In this document: one piece after another, positions 45,190 to 56,616 of the stretch
Layout of the letters: every line of letters begins with the position of its first letter
Numbering within the stretch: position 1 is the stretch's first letter
NCBI GenBank assembly: GCA_037975125.1
Contig: CM075857.1
Location: forward strand, 21,471,322-21,535,321
Origin: Latrodectus hesperus
Lineage: Eukaryota; Arthropoda; Arachnida; Araneae; Theridiidae
DNA: 64,000 bases
Direction: 5' to 3'
Translations under genes and position numbers: made by a program
The notes under the pieces: generated by a model
What the model saw: the letters and a program-made list of their open reading frames with translations, nothing else
Told to the model about the DNA's origin: nothing
Database searches by the model: none

Positions 45190-47260
45190 CATAAAGCAAG
45201 AGGATAGACTTCGGGGATACTGTGATGGCTGAACGTTGTGATGCATGAACTGCTTGTGAAAATATTATTATTTCTTCGTCAATAGATCGCTAATCCATCG
45301 ACCAGGTATATTACTTAAAGACCACATTCAACACACCTAAAGAGATTTACGAATTCAAAACAATGAAATTAGGCTTTATGATGTTCCTTTAACTTTCGAA
45401 AGAATGATGAGAATCCCATTATAACACTTAGAATGGACCGTTGTCTCTGACACATGGATAACATCGTCACATTTTTCTCCTTTAATCCCAATCTTCAATA
45501 TTTGTACTTAGTAATTAATGACATTCAAGAGAAACCGGACTTATTCTAATTCCATATAAATGTTTCGGAATAAGAAAATTAAGGTTCTAGAATACATAAT
45601 ATCAGAAAAAAAGTGTCCAAAAAGATTCTGATAAAATAAAATCCATGAAGTGTTTTCCAATAAACAAAAGTACATAAGACGCCAGATTCTTTCTGGGACT
45701 CACTCTATATGAAAAGCTTTTGTTAGAAATTACTTACCCTTTTTTCTTTTATTCTTTTTTCAAATAATAAGGATATTCAATTTTTTTTAAATAGAGGATA
45801 GATCGATACTTTTAGACCATAAAGTAAGCCCATTTTTCTTCCTACAATGAAATTTCATAATGGAATCTAGGAAACAGTGTATACTGATGCAATTGGCTAT
45901 TGCATTTTAACTCCAAATGTGACATAAAAGAGTAAAAGTCATAGCTTATGTTTCACGAACTCAGTATGGTATTTTTCCATATATAGAAATAATTTTTTGG
46001 ACAAATAATTTTCTATCATGAAAGATCACCATTTCCAATTTCACTCTAGAGATTCAACAAGTCTTGATGAGTTGTTAATTGAGACTCAGGACAGCAAGAG
46101 AAATTCCCATTCTCTAGAATGGAAAAAACACATGGATGCTAAAAGCGTGTCTTGAAATTCAATGAAAAAGGATCCTAAGTTAGTGGAGGACATTACAGAT
46201 ACATTCATAACTAATATCGCCATAGAGTAATGAAAAAAGGCTGAATTTATGAAGCTAATATCGAGATAACTTTCTCTGTAACAAGGATTTGATTTCAGAA
46301 GTAAATATTTTCATTCAGTCATTCCAAACTGTTTGCGTCTATAATTTCTGGAGTATCTCTATAACGCACCTAAGGGTTGATATCTTGGATACGTCATAAT
46401 ATACGTCTGAATATTGAAAAACTTTTACTCACAAAGACTGTAATAAAATATGAAACGATATGTCTTACATTACTTAGAATGTCAGAGAAAGATAGTTATT
46501 CCTCATTAAAAACTAAAACATATCGACTCCATACCATCTTTGATTATAAAATTTCCTTAAATTATATATTTACTTAGCAGATTTTAAAATCAACCATAGG
46601 AAATAAATAGTTATAATCAATACTTATTACTGAAGGTTTCATGTTGTTAAGAATATCCTTTCAACTGCAGAAGCTTCAAAACAAAAAGGATTTTCGTTAA
46701 AACACAACGTCGTTTAGTGAGTTAAGATCACTGATCAATACTAGATTGTCAAATATGTACTTTGTTCAAAGATAAACTGGTCATGTAATATTAATTATTA
46801 AATGACAGCAACCTAATATCAAAAATTAATGGAATTACTGAATCATTTTACAAAGCCCTTAGTAAGATGATATCTATAGACAGAGATGTTAATCAGACAA
46901 TTTAAGACAAAATACCGTGTGTTAATTTCATTTATTACACTGCTAAACAAGATGTAATTTGATCTCACATACTTATTATGTCATAATTGAACAACTGAAA
47001 CAACTCTAGATAACTTTTCTTCCCTTGTACTCTGATATCTCAGATAACCACAACAAACCCATTTTTGTTAAAATTGAAGAAGCAGAGAAAACAGCAAAAC
47101 TGTGTATTTTAAAGGCGCAAATGCCGCAAGCGATATGAATGAATAGCACAAGTTGGGATCCTGTCCCACAGGACATTTAGTGTGGGTTTTCTGACTAGTT
47201 TGAAATACTTAAATCCTATACGAGTATCTATCCCGAGTTAAAAATTACTTTATCTTACAA
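45190..47260 (+). pseudogene. pol: Decayed Gypsy-type pol in duplication copy 2
   Basis: This is the counterpart of 2640-4700, with the same order of landmarks. The reverse transcriptase frame starts near 45318. HMDN at 45451-45462 is in the catalytic box. RNase H has TDAIG from 45883, here followed by Tyr-Cys where copy 1 has Cys-Gly. The integrase has NGITESF from 46828 and EEAEKTAKL from 47076. The HMDN change and the TAA replacing a codon in the integrase just after VDQTI-like sequence occur in both copies, so the gene was already dead before duplication. Small differences between copies are scattered, with no sign that one copy was kept functional. Confidence 0.85.
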
Positions 47261-49641
47261 AGTGTTACAATAATTATCGAACATTTTTCGTGTTGAACTT
47301 AAAGCAAGTCCCAGGAAATTATAATGTATCGTCAATATAATAAGAGTTTATCTCTATAATAGCACTGATTTAGTATCATTGCCATTAAGATAACAATTCC
47401 ACAGTAACTGATAAACGTAATATAGAGGATACATTTTTCTCTGAAAACAAATGACCACATCATTCTATAGACAATTTTTGAGATCAAAATCTATGAGTTA
47501 ACCAACCTGAAACCAAAGACAAATTGTTATCTTAAGAAAGGGATTTCGTTAAAGGACCTTGTCCATTGAATCTTCTGTGTCGTAGGGATTGAATGTTGGT
47601 CTTGTTCTGAAATCGTCAATTCTAACACCTTTGTGGCCACTGTGGAATAATCTTTAAATTTTCTTTTTCTTGTAACTTCTATGATATATTAGAAAATTCT
47701 TTGTTCTACAGAAATAGAGATTCATGAATTTTTACTGTATAAAAGAGCAAATAACTCACAATTCGTTAGTATTCATTTCATTTTGCCAATCAAGGGATAA
47801 GGAATTAATAAAGATATTTAAACTATATACTATTTGCTTTTTTTTCATCTGGTCCATGAAAATTTATTCAGCAATATTTATAAATACGCATAAATATGAA
47901 AAGGAATGTTCGAAACACAATTTAAGATATTCATCACTTTTAACAAATGCTTTGTATTTTAAATATTCCTTTATCACAAACTGAACGAGATTCAGAATTT
48001 ATTTCTATTCCAAATAAGTACATATCTATTCATAATAGTATAAACCTTTAAAATTTCATTAATATAACGCAGTTGAAAGCTTATAAGCTCTGAAGATGTC
48101 TATCAAATGTATGTATTTTCTTCCACAATTTTCTTTACATGAATTTGAAACTATAATATTCTTAATCCTTTATTCATATATTGTTTGCAATATTTTACAA
48201 GTTATTTAATTAATATTTATCTTATATTTTTACCTTTTACCAATTCAAATGATAATTTTAGAATGCCATATTTGAATGATGGAGTTAAAAATTCGTTCAT
48301 ATTTATAATATTTGTATAAGAGCAAAATGTAAAAATTACAAAATATTAAAAAAAATTATGATCACTTTTGAGTTCTTATAAACTTAAAAATTAGGATAAA
48401 CATCACTGTGACACCGTGTTGGAATAGTGTAATCTAAGTACTGCCAAATAGAAATATTTGCTATACATTATTTTATTGTTAATTTACAAATAGAACATTG
48501 TTAAAATATTTTATTTTAAATCTATCAAAAATGAAATTACATAGAATACTTAATAACTGAAAAGGGGTGTATAAATTTTCTTATAGAATTAGAAATCATA
48601 GAAAGTATTTTTAACTTTTTATATAACATTGATTTTTTCAGTCACATATGGTTTCAATCAATAAAATAATTTATGAAGAATGTATCTTAGCACAAAATAA
48701 AAATCTTTCAAAAGAGAAATTCATTTGTAAGAGCTCTTTTTCTACAAAACTACAAGTAGATATAAAGAAGAACAACTTTTTTTGGAAACTTTTTCCACCT
48801 AAGGACTTTTCTCAACAATTTTGAGGAATTTCTTCCTTAAAGAGTTTTAGAGTCAAAAGATCAAAATGATCTTCAAATAAAATTCAAATAAATTCCATTG
48901 ACAGTCTTTGTTCTTGTGTCATTATACTAATATTTAAATTTCCCTTTAGAACACTTAATTTTTTATTCTTATTATTCATTAATTGTTTTTTCAAGTGAAG
49001 ATTATTTTAACATCCAAATAGAAATCAAAGAACTTGTTTTGCATTTGGAAAAAAATAATTTGAGTTTGTATGTGTCAATTATAAATGTCAAGAAATGTTA
49101 TTATCTTAAATGATAATTGGGCACTTTTAGCGACATTTAAGAAGTATTTGTCTTAGAATATATAGTTGCATTTTATTATATAGCTTAGCATTTTCTGATT
49201 TTACGCTCGATTTTTAAATTTTATAGTAATAATGTGTTGAGTTTTTACTAATCTTTCATGCGTAAGTATTCTTCAGAAAATATTGTCTTAAAATGGATTC
49301 CTTTCATTTTAATTTAATAAAATGATTTAAAAATGAAATCAACAATACATTTTGACACATCTTTGTGCATGTTTACAAAAGCTTTCCCAATACATAATGT
49401 TTTCTTTTCTTTTTTTTTGTTAAATTCTTTGTAAGTTTGATTTGATTTCTATTTAAGCGCTATTTTTCCTTAATAAGTGAAGTTAGTTAGATTTAATTTT
49501 CAAAAATAGCTTACTCTTTTTTGATTTTTCTTTGTCAAGACTGTCTAATTAAAGAGAATAAGAAATGAAATGACAGTAAATTTCGTTACTAAATTAATAG
49601 TATTCTAGGTATTTCTTTTTAAGTTATGAAAGAAAGGACTG

Positions 49642-49677
49642 ATAAATATACCTTAAAATTCTTTAAGGTATATTTAT
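49642..49677. repeat. Perfect 16-bp inverted repeat, copy 2 of the hairpin at 7081
   Basis: Arms and loop are identical to the copy at 7081-7116. The surrounding sequence differs between copies at only a few bases. Confidence 0.7.
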
Positions 49678-49817
49678 AAGGTAAGGTATACTGTGTGAGA
49701 GATTAAAGGTCTTTAAGGTATACTTATTAAATTACTGTATAAATTTTAGTGATTTAAATGTTACAAAAATTATTGTAATTATATAAACATAAAATTTTAA
49801 AATATTTTAAACGATGC

Positions 49818-50817
49818 TGTCGTAGTGTAATACGACATAACCAAACCCTGAGAAAATAGGTGTGTGTATTTTTATTGCACTTTAAATTTAAGAGTTTCCT
49901 CTTTTCCTTTCAAACTAAGCGGGAATAATATAAAGGAAAGGATGTAATAAAAATTGGCACAATGAAACAAGTGCAATAAAAGAATAAATTTTCCCTTTCG
50001 GAAGGGATGAGTGATCTGGAGGAAATTGCAGGCAAAGTATATTGTTTTATGATATGTATTATTTGTAAATCTGACCAGTCGGGAATGAGGGGGAGAGATT
50101 TCTGACCTATCCCATAGAAGTATAGGAGGAACTACAGAACTTTGGAAAACCAATGGTGTAAAGAGGAGGAGCTAAGCCGAAAATTATGAAGAGTTAAAAA
50201 CTGCATCAAAACACAGAGAAGACACACAGATGTCCCAGAGAGGCCCGACATAGAAAAGGAGTCCACAATTGAGGACTGGGTCCTCATTGAGCATAAGTGA
50301 GCTAAAACGATGACTGTATACAAGAAGCCCCACATTCCAGAAGGAACCCTGCCTCGAATTTCCAGAATGGAGCTGCAGATGTCCGCCAAATAGACGAACA
50401 GAATAGAAACGATAGAGTCTGAGGAGAGATACCAGAGAAAGAGAGAAAAGAGGGAAAGCTCATGAGCGAGGAGCAAGCCAAGCGAGATCCTGAGCCGGTA
50501 ATGCCATTGACGTTGGGAGACCAACAGTTACTTCAAAAAGGGGTGAGTCTGATCTCTCGTTCCTCTTGAGTCTGGTCAAAGTCAGTGATGATATTAATGT
50601 GTAATTGTCATAAAACAAATAGTAATTTTAGAATCTCTATTGTTTAATCAAGAATGTTTTGATTGTAAATGTAAATTTCTCTTGTAAATAAGTTACTAAA
50701 ATAAATTATTAAGTTTTATTGTATTTTGTTTTGAATTTATCTCTGTCATTCAATTATTTGAAAAACGAATCTGGGTTTCCTCGGGATTCTTCGAAAATTA
50801 CCGAGTTCACCACAACA
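49818..50817 (+). mobile_element. Solo LTR, exactly 1000 bp, with 5-bp target duplication
   Basis: This is an insertion present in copy 2 and absent from copy 1. It begins TGTCGTAGTG and ends CACCACAACA. These ends are imperfect inverted repeats with the universal TG...CA. GATGC occurs on both sides (49813-49817 and 50818-50822) and once at the empty site in copy 1. These are the marks of an LTR left after recombination between the two LTRs of a retrotransposon. A TATAAA at 49929-49934 may be a promoter, though that would make U3 very short. AATAAA at 50700-50705 is a candidate poly(A) signal. The 130-codon minus-strand frame at 50132-50524 is probably incidental. The plus orientation is inferred only from these two signals. 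The superfamily (Gypsy, Copia or BEL) cannot be told from the LTR alone. Confidence 0.93.
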
Positions 50818-51436
50818 GATGCAAAAAGAATAAATTTATATTGTTTTTTCGAAATTCATATAAATATTTTTTAGACTTTTATGATCGAACTATACATCAT
50901 TAAGAATCTAGAAGGTAGAGACCTTTCGTGAAATTATAATGCCTACCATGCTGTCATAATCGAATGCACGTAGTTAATAACTTGTGAGTTCGCTATTATA
51001 ACTTAAAGTGACGTATCAAAGCATCTCATTGAGAAAATTGATGACGAAGAGCAACCGGGATCTCATCATCTCAGTTACAAATATAGAACTAATCAAATTT
51101 CAACTCAGACAATGAGGAAGCATAATACAGCAGTATATCAGTACAATCAATTAAATGTTAAGCCCCTGCAAACATAATATTCTAATGGTTTGCAGTTATT
51201 TTCAACTTTGTTTAACGCATAAGTTAATATTTTACAAATATTTTAATAGACTGCTATAAAAATGTTTTTATTGTCTAAATTCTAATGTACTTTATATATT
51301 ATATTTAACTATTTCATGAATAAATAAATATATAACCTTCCTCTAAGTTAAGAAATAACATACATACAGACATTCTATGCAGTAAATGTATAAATTTATT
51401 GAAATCCTATTAAAATTAATTAAATTTACCTATTAC

Positions 51437-54400
51437 GTATAAACTGATATTTCTATTTAACTAAATTTCTGAATTTGTTAAGATTTATATGATTACTTAT
51501 AATACATTTAAAAATCTGAATATTGCAGTTAACGGCAGAAAACTGTGTTCTTTTTTTATATATATTCTTTCTTTATATTTTAAATGTAAATTAAGTGCTT
51601 TCCAATGACTTATGCACTTAAATGGTTAATTCAGTGTAACCAATTTATTTTTTTCTCATCAAGAATGATTATTAAGCTTGTTGAAACTATTTATATTTTG
51701 TAATTTATTTTAAAATATTTCCTTCGACAACCTATTTTAAAATCAAAATTTCTTATAGACATTAAATTGTAAGGAAGTCAAAATTGGAAGTTTTATTTAA
51801 CATTTCCAATGTTCGAAAGTATTACATCATAATATAATATCATTATGTTTTATTAATTATACTTTTATTACATAATGTATTTTAACATAGATTTTGTACC
51901 TTCCTTTAAATTATTAAATAATGAAAATTATGCAGTAATCTGTTATATACTAAAATAATTTTAGAAACAAACCGTAATTATATAAAAAAGAAATTAATTT
52001 ATCAATTTGATAAAGAATAACAGTAGTTTGTATAAAGTAATTTTTTTAAAAAAGAAAAGCAGTAAAATTTATGTATAAAATGAAAACATTATTTATGTTA
52101 TTGATTAAATGATTAGTTCACCGTTATGTTTGAAAATATATTTGAGAATAATATTATTATGTAAATATATTTATGTAAGTTTTTATTTTTGAGTAAATTG
52201 AAAACATTAAGAAGCAATGAATGAATATTGGGAAATAACTTAATTCCAAACTAATCTGAAGTTTCAAAAATAATGTACTGTAAATAAATTTAAAAAATTT
52301 GTATAGAGATAATTTAAGTTATAAAAGTTTGAACATGCTGTAAATTATTATATTAACATATAGTAAATATAATATAGTTAATATAACATAGTTTATAGTT
52401 TTGCCTCATTTGTACCAAATTTTGAGAATATAATGCAAAAATATTTTATTTAATAAAATAGTGTGAAAATTGTTACTAAATAAATTAAATGCATTGATGA
52501 AGTATGAATTGTTTTGTAATTAGAAGCCATTGAAAACTGTTCTTACATTATTCTAATGGTGATACTGAAGTAAAATTTGAAAATAATGTGTTAGATAATG
52601 TTAGATGAGAAATAGTACGATACGATAACCAGGCAGACTTTATATTTTGCCAAATAGCATATGTTTATTAAAAATATTCCTGCGTAAAAATATTATATTG
52701 TAATGCAGCCACTTTTTCAATATTTCTTCTTAAAGATGTGTATTTTATGAAAAACCACTTTTATTCCATGGATAAACTCTCCATTTTTGACAATGATGAT
52801 AAAAGCCTTCTCTTTTAAAAGCATTTTGATTACTAAAATGTATTTCTCGTTTGCTTTTCAATAAAGACTTTGTATTAGTAAGTAAGCAACTGAAGTACAT
52901 CACATACATAAAATTTTATTTTATGTTTTGTGGTATTTGTGTTATTTCTCACATCATTCATTTATCAAGCAGAAACCTTTTATAGTTGTTTCATTTTTCA
53001 GATCTTTTCTAAATTTTTTTTTGGTATCGAAAATAGAAAAAAATTATAAATGTAATATCAAAGAAAAGTTTGAACAAACACAGTAGGAAATGAAAAAGGT
53101 GGATCATTAAATCATCAACTGTGTTTAAAATTATTTGGAACATTTGTGGTATTTTATTTATTGGTATCGTAATATAAATAAAATTTTTAAAAAACTGTTT
53201 AAGAATACCCGGTACTACTATTTTATAACGAAGCAAACTTTTAATTTTGAAGTGAAATTCTAAGTAAATAATGAAGAAAAATATAAAATTATCAAAATAT
53301 ACTTATATTTTGAATCAAACAATAAAAATAAATTTTGAGACTTTTACCAAAAAAAAAAATGGTTTAGCAAACAATAATTTCAAATGGGTTATAAATTTTT
53401 CAGTGTTTACATTTAGAAAGAAAATCACTATTAATCAATGAAAGTTTTGAATTTTCAAGATTAAAATAAACAAACGAAGAAAGTTTCAACTAATATTTTT
53501 TTAATAATTCTATAGTATAACTATGTTGAGAGTAATTTCAATTAATTCTGATGATGAATTTTAGAATTAGAATTCTTTTAAATAACCTTATATTCATTTT
53601 TATTGTATTTAATAGAAGTATTTAAGAAATTAGAATTTTATATGAATAAAACAACAAGAATAATTTGATTATACTAAGAAATAGACTTAAGGTAAAAAAC
53701 AATTTTGACAATATCATAAAACATTATCATAATTAAAATTTATTCTATGAATAGCTTCAGTTTTATGCGCTTTGAAACTGTTTTAAAAAATTAAACAAAT
53801 ATTTAGGTACTTTTAGTCCAAAATATTGCAATTTTTGAGTAATTCTTGAATATTGAGTACATAACCATCTAAATGCACATCTAAATTTAAACTTTGACTT
53901 CTAAATTCATATTTCTATCAGAAAGGGCAAAATAAGACTTCGCTCTTGCAGTTTATTTAATAAAAAAGTGAAATGAAAGTATGATGAAGGCAAGGAATTG
54001 AAAATTATATATTTTTCCAAATCGTTCTCTTAGAGTAAGAAAGAAAACTTTTATTCTAGATTGAATTAGTAACTAAACATTTTTATCAAGTTAAAAATGT
54101 TTGTACAACACTTAAAGACATCTAATGAATGAAAACTTTTGTCGGTAAGGAATTTTAACTAAACATTTTTACTTCTGTTTCTTTAAATAATAAAGAGAAA
54201 TTCAGACTGCGTTTACACTTTAATCATGTGCGCAATATTTGTGCAACACTTAAAATCATTTTAAAAGGAAATGTTTTCAAAAATATCTATAACAACTGTG
54301 AATTTACAATGAATGATTAAGAACTTCGAAAACATGTGATAATTTTCATCAATCTTGAACAAGGACGCAAACAAATATGAATGAGAAGTACACAGGAAAC

Positions 54401-54546
54401 AGAAACTTCTTGAACAGAAAAAAGTGACAAGAAGTACTTATCGTAACAGTGGGATACATGAACAAATTAAATCATGAAATATAAACATCTCATTCAGTAA
54501 TTTGATTTTTTGAGAAATTAATAAAAAGTAGGGATATTCATCATCT
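51437..54546. other. AT-rich sequence, nothing recognised
   Basis: No supported gene, repeat or RNA. The minus-strand frame at 53009-53236 has AT-driven composition. Confidence 0.6.
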
Positions 54547-55438
54547 ATTAGGTTAGTGCGTATGAAATGTCGGATTCTTAAGTGATTGTATAAAACTGCA
54601 TATCTTTCTCAAAAGCTGTTTATTCAATCAAAGTATGCTCCATTCGCTTCAATACACTTCTCCCAACGAGATTTTAAAGCGCAGATGCCTGTCTTAAAAA
54701 ATTTTGGTCTTTAGAATTAATAAACTCTGATATCGAGTTTTTTAGACTGTCTTCATTTTCATAGTGTTTGCCCCTTAAAAACAGCTCTAAATGCTTGAAA
54801 AAATGAAAATCGGTCGGCGAGAGATCCGGTGAATAGGGTGGATGCTGCAATGATGAGCATACGTTTAACAGATCCAGCTTATTTCGCTCTGTCAGTGCGT
54901 GCGGTACCCACTTGTCCATCTTCTTAACCTTGCCAATCTCAGAAAGGTGTCTCAATATCATTGTATGGTCAACTTTCATCCTGATAGCAAGTTCCCTCGT
55001 GGATACGGCTGGATCCGCTTCCACTAGAGCCTTCAGGTCATCATTCTTCACAGACGTTTTGGGTCTTCCGCGCGCTCATTTTGCAGTGAAAAATCGCCAG
55101 TCCGAAATGTTTTCGAACCAACGCTGCACTTTCCGATCGTTAACCGTATTCTCCCCAAACGCTTGGTTTATGTTGCGTGCAGCTTTTGCAGCACTATTAC
55201 CAAGTTTGTACTCCTATAAGAAAATGACGCGAATGTCGGCAGAATTCATATCGGCAATAAACTCAAAAGAAATAAAAAAGGGAAGACCTTCGAGAAAACC
55301 TATTTTGCTGAAATGAGTCTCTGGCAATGGACAATACGAGTATGAATGAGGTTATGCCAAATACAAAAGTATAACGAAAACAGGGAGGAAAACGTCCGCA
55401 TGTAAAGAGAATCCGACATTTCATACGCACCAACCTAA
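54547..55438 (-). mobile_element. Mariner element, 892 bp deletion derivative with intact ends
   Basis: The element is bounded by inverted repeats of about 31 bp with a single mismatch. The left end begins TTAGGTTAGTGCGTATG and the right end, reverse-complemented, begins TTAGGTTGGTGCGTATG. TA is duplicated at 54545-54546 and 55439-55440, as for all mariner insertions. Full-length mariners are about 1.3 kb, so about 400 bp is missing, and the loss falls inside the transposase gene. With intact ends it could be moved by a related transposase elsewhere in the genome. Confidence 0.95.
54624..55249 (-). pseudogene. Mariner transposase lacking its catalytic centre
   Basis: Read on the minus strand from ATG at 55249 the protein starts MNSADIRVIFL, followed by a stop at the next codon. 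It continues with the DNA-binding domain, including AKAARNINQAFGENTV. After a second in-frame stop comes ARGRPKTSVKNDDLKALVEA, then the second helix-turn-helix and WVPHALTERNKLDLLNVCSS. At that point it jumps directly to HPPYSPDLSPTDFHFFKHL. The missing block contains the first two catalytic Asp residues (in CDEKW and HDN motifs of the family), while the third Asp in SPDLSPTD remains. A frameshift near 54695 precedes the C-terminal SRWEKCIEANGAYFD and the stop at 54624-54626. It may start slightly upstream. The landmarks are those of mariner transposases, D,D34D type. Confidence 0.92.
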
Positions 55439-56584
55439 TAATTTTAAAAAACCACAAAATACATGCATTTGAATAACATTCGCATTACTTTAGTGTGAGA
55501 AATAAAAATAAATGCACATTATTGAAATACAAAAGCAGGACAAATCACAAGATATAAAATGTATCATTCTCATTTCCAGTAGCACAGGTAATTTCGGAAA
55601 TGGATTGAAATTATATCGCGGTAGATTAATACGTTCACAAATTGCTTTTTGTTGATAAGAATGAACGAAAAGTGTTTGCTTTAATGTTCAATGTATTTAC
55701 ATCAGTGTATAGGACATTGAAATGACAGATTGGTGTGGTTCATTTCAAAGTGAGAAGTGTTGCAAATGCAAATAAAGCTTGAATATAATTGGATAAGTGT
55801 ATATACATTACACAAAATGTTTCATAGTATAATTTGATTAAGAAACAGTTATGTTAAAAACTTCACATTTAATTGGTCTATATTTTTGGAAAATTTGCAT
55901 CTTCAGAATCCTATTAAAATTTTCTGTTAATATTTAAATCATTTTATTCATTTGTAAATATTCTGCATTAAAATTCACCCTTTGTGCGCAAATGTGTTTA
56001 AAATTTTATTAATTTCGTTGTTAAAATAGGATTAATTGAAGCAGTTATTCATACTGAACATGAAAGATAAAATTACTTTTTCACATTTGCAAGTCTAAGT
56101 TAATCTGAATTAGACATATGATTAGATCATTAAATACACTTATAATCAGAGCATAAAGATGTTACTTATTGTATCAATGAACAAAGCTAAGCCTCGAAAT
56201 TAGATGACTCAAAAATATAGAATTTTACAACATATTTCAATTTTCATAGTAATTAAATTCCATTTTATATTTAAATATCAGACATGGGATCCAATATTTT
56301 AAGCAGCTTTCATTAAGGACATATTGAAAATTATTTACAATAAAATAACCCCACACTATTAAAAAATTATACTTTTAATTCTTTATTACTTGAAAAAGTA
56401 ATAGGAGTAAATGCTTTACACATTAAATCTATGTTATTTTGCTTATATTCTTAATTAATGAGAAACATTAGTATCATTTATTTTAATGAAATTTAAATTA
56501 AATTTTTTCACATTGCAGGTAAACTTGAGAACAGTATTGTCAAAAATACTATTCTTTGAAACCTGAAGAATAACAAATAGTCAG
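55439..56584. other. AT-rich sequence, nothing recognised
   Basis: No supported feature beyond the TA flank of the mariner. Confidence 0.6.
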
Positions 56585-56616
56585 TGACAAATAGTAGAAG
56601 TATTCTTCTATTTGTC
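56585..56616. repeat. Short hairpin with 14-bp arms
   Basis: GACAAATAGTAGAA at 56585-56598 pairs with TTCTTCTATTTGTC at 56603-56616 with one mismatch, around a 4-base loop. GACAAATAGT echoes AACAAATAGT just upstream. Function unknown. Confidence 0.6.

Larger units (their letters stand above)
42555..51436 (+). repeat. Long direct duplication, copy 2 (contains a solo LTR)
   Basis: Collinear with 1-7871 and about 98 percent identical by eye. The first shared base is at or left of 42555 and the last is at 51436 (TTACCTATTAC), after which the copies differ. It is 8882 bp long. Subtracting the 1000-bp solo LTR and its 5-bp duplicated target leaves 7877 bp, so the two copies otherwise differ only by small indels. 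It holds the same Gypsy pol relic and the same hairpin at 49642-49677. The remainder of 47260-49817 contains nothing recognised. Open frames at 46377-46577 and 47724-47984 belong to decayed or non-coding sequence. Confidence 0.93.

Noticed and set aside
46377..46577. 66-codon frame in copy 2 as an intact gene
   Set aside because: The matching sequence in copy 1 has stops, and the region lies between RNase H and integrase of the dead Gypsy relic. At most it is part of the integrase N-terminal region in a wrong or shifted frame.
50132..50524. 130-codon minus-strand frame inside the solo LTR
   Set aside because: It lies wholly within the LTR and is antisense to the inferred element direction. 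It is probably a chance frame in the GC-richer LTR.
54912..55316. 134-codon plus-strand frame
   Set aside because: It is antisense to the mariner transposase pseudogene, which is clearly recognisable on the minus strand.
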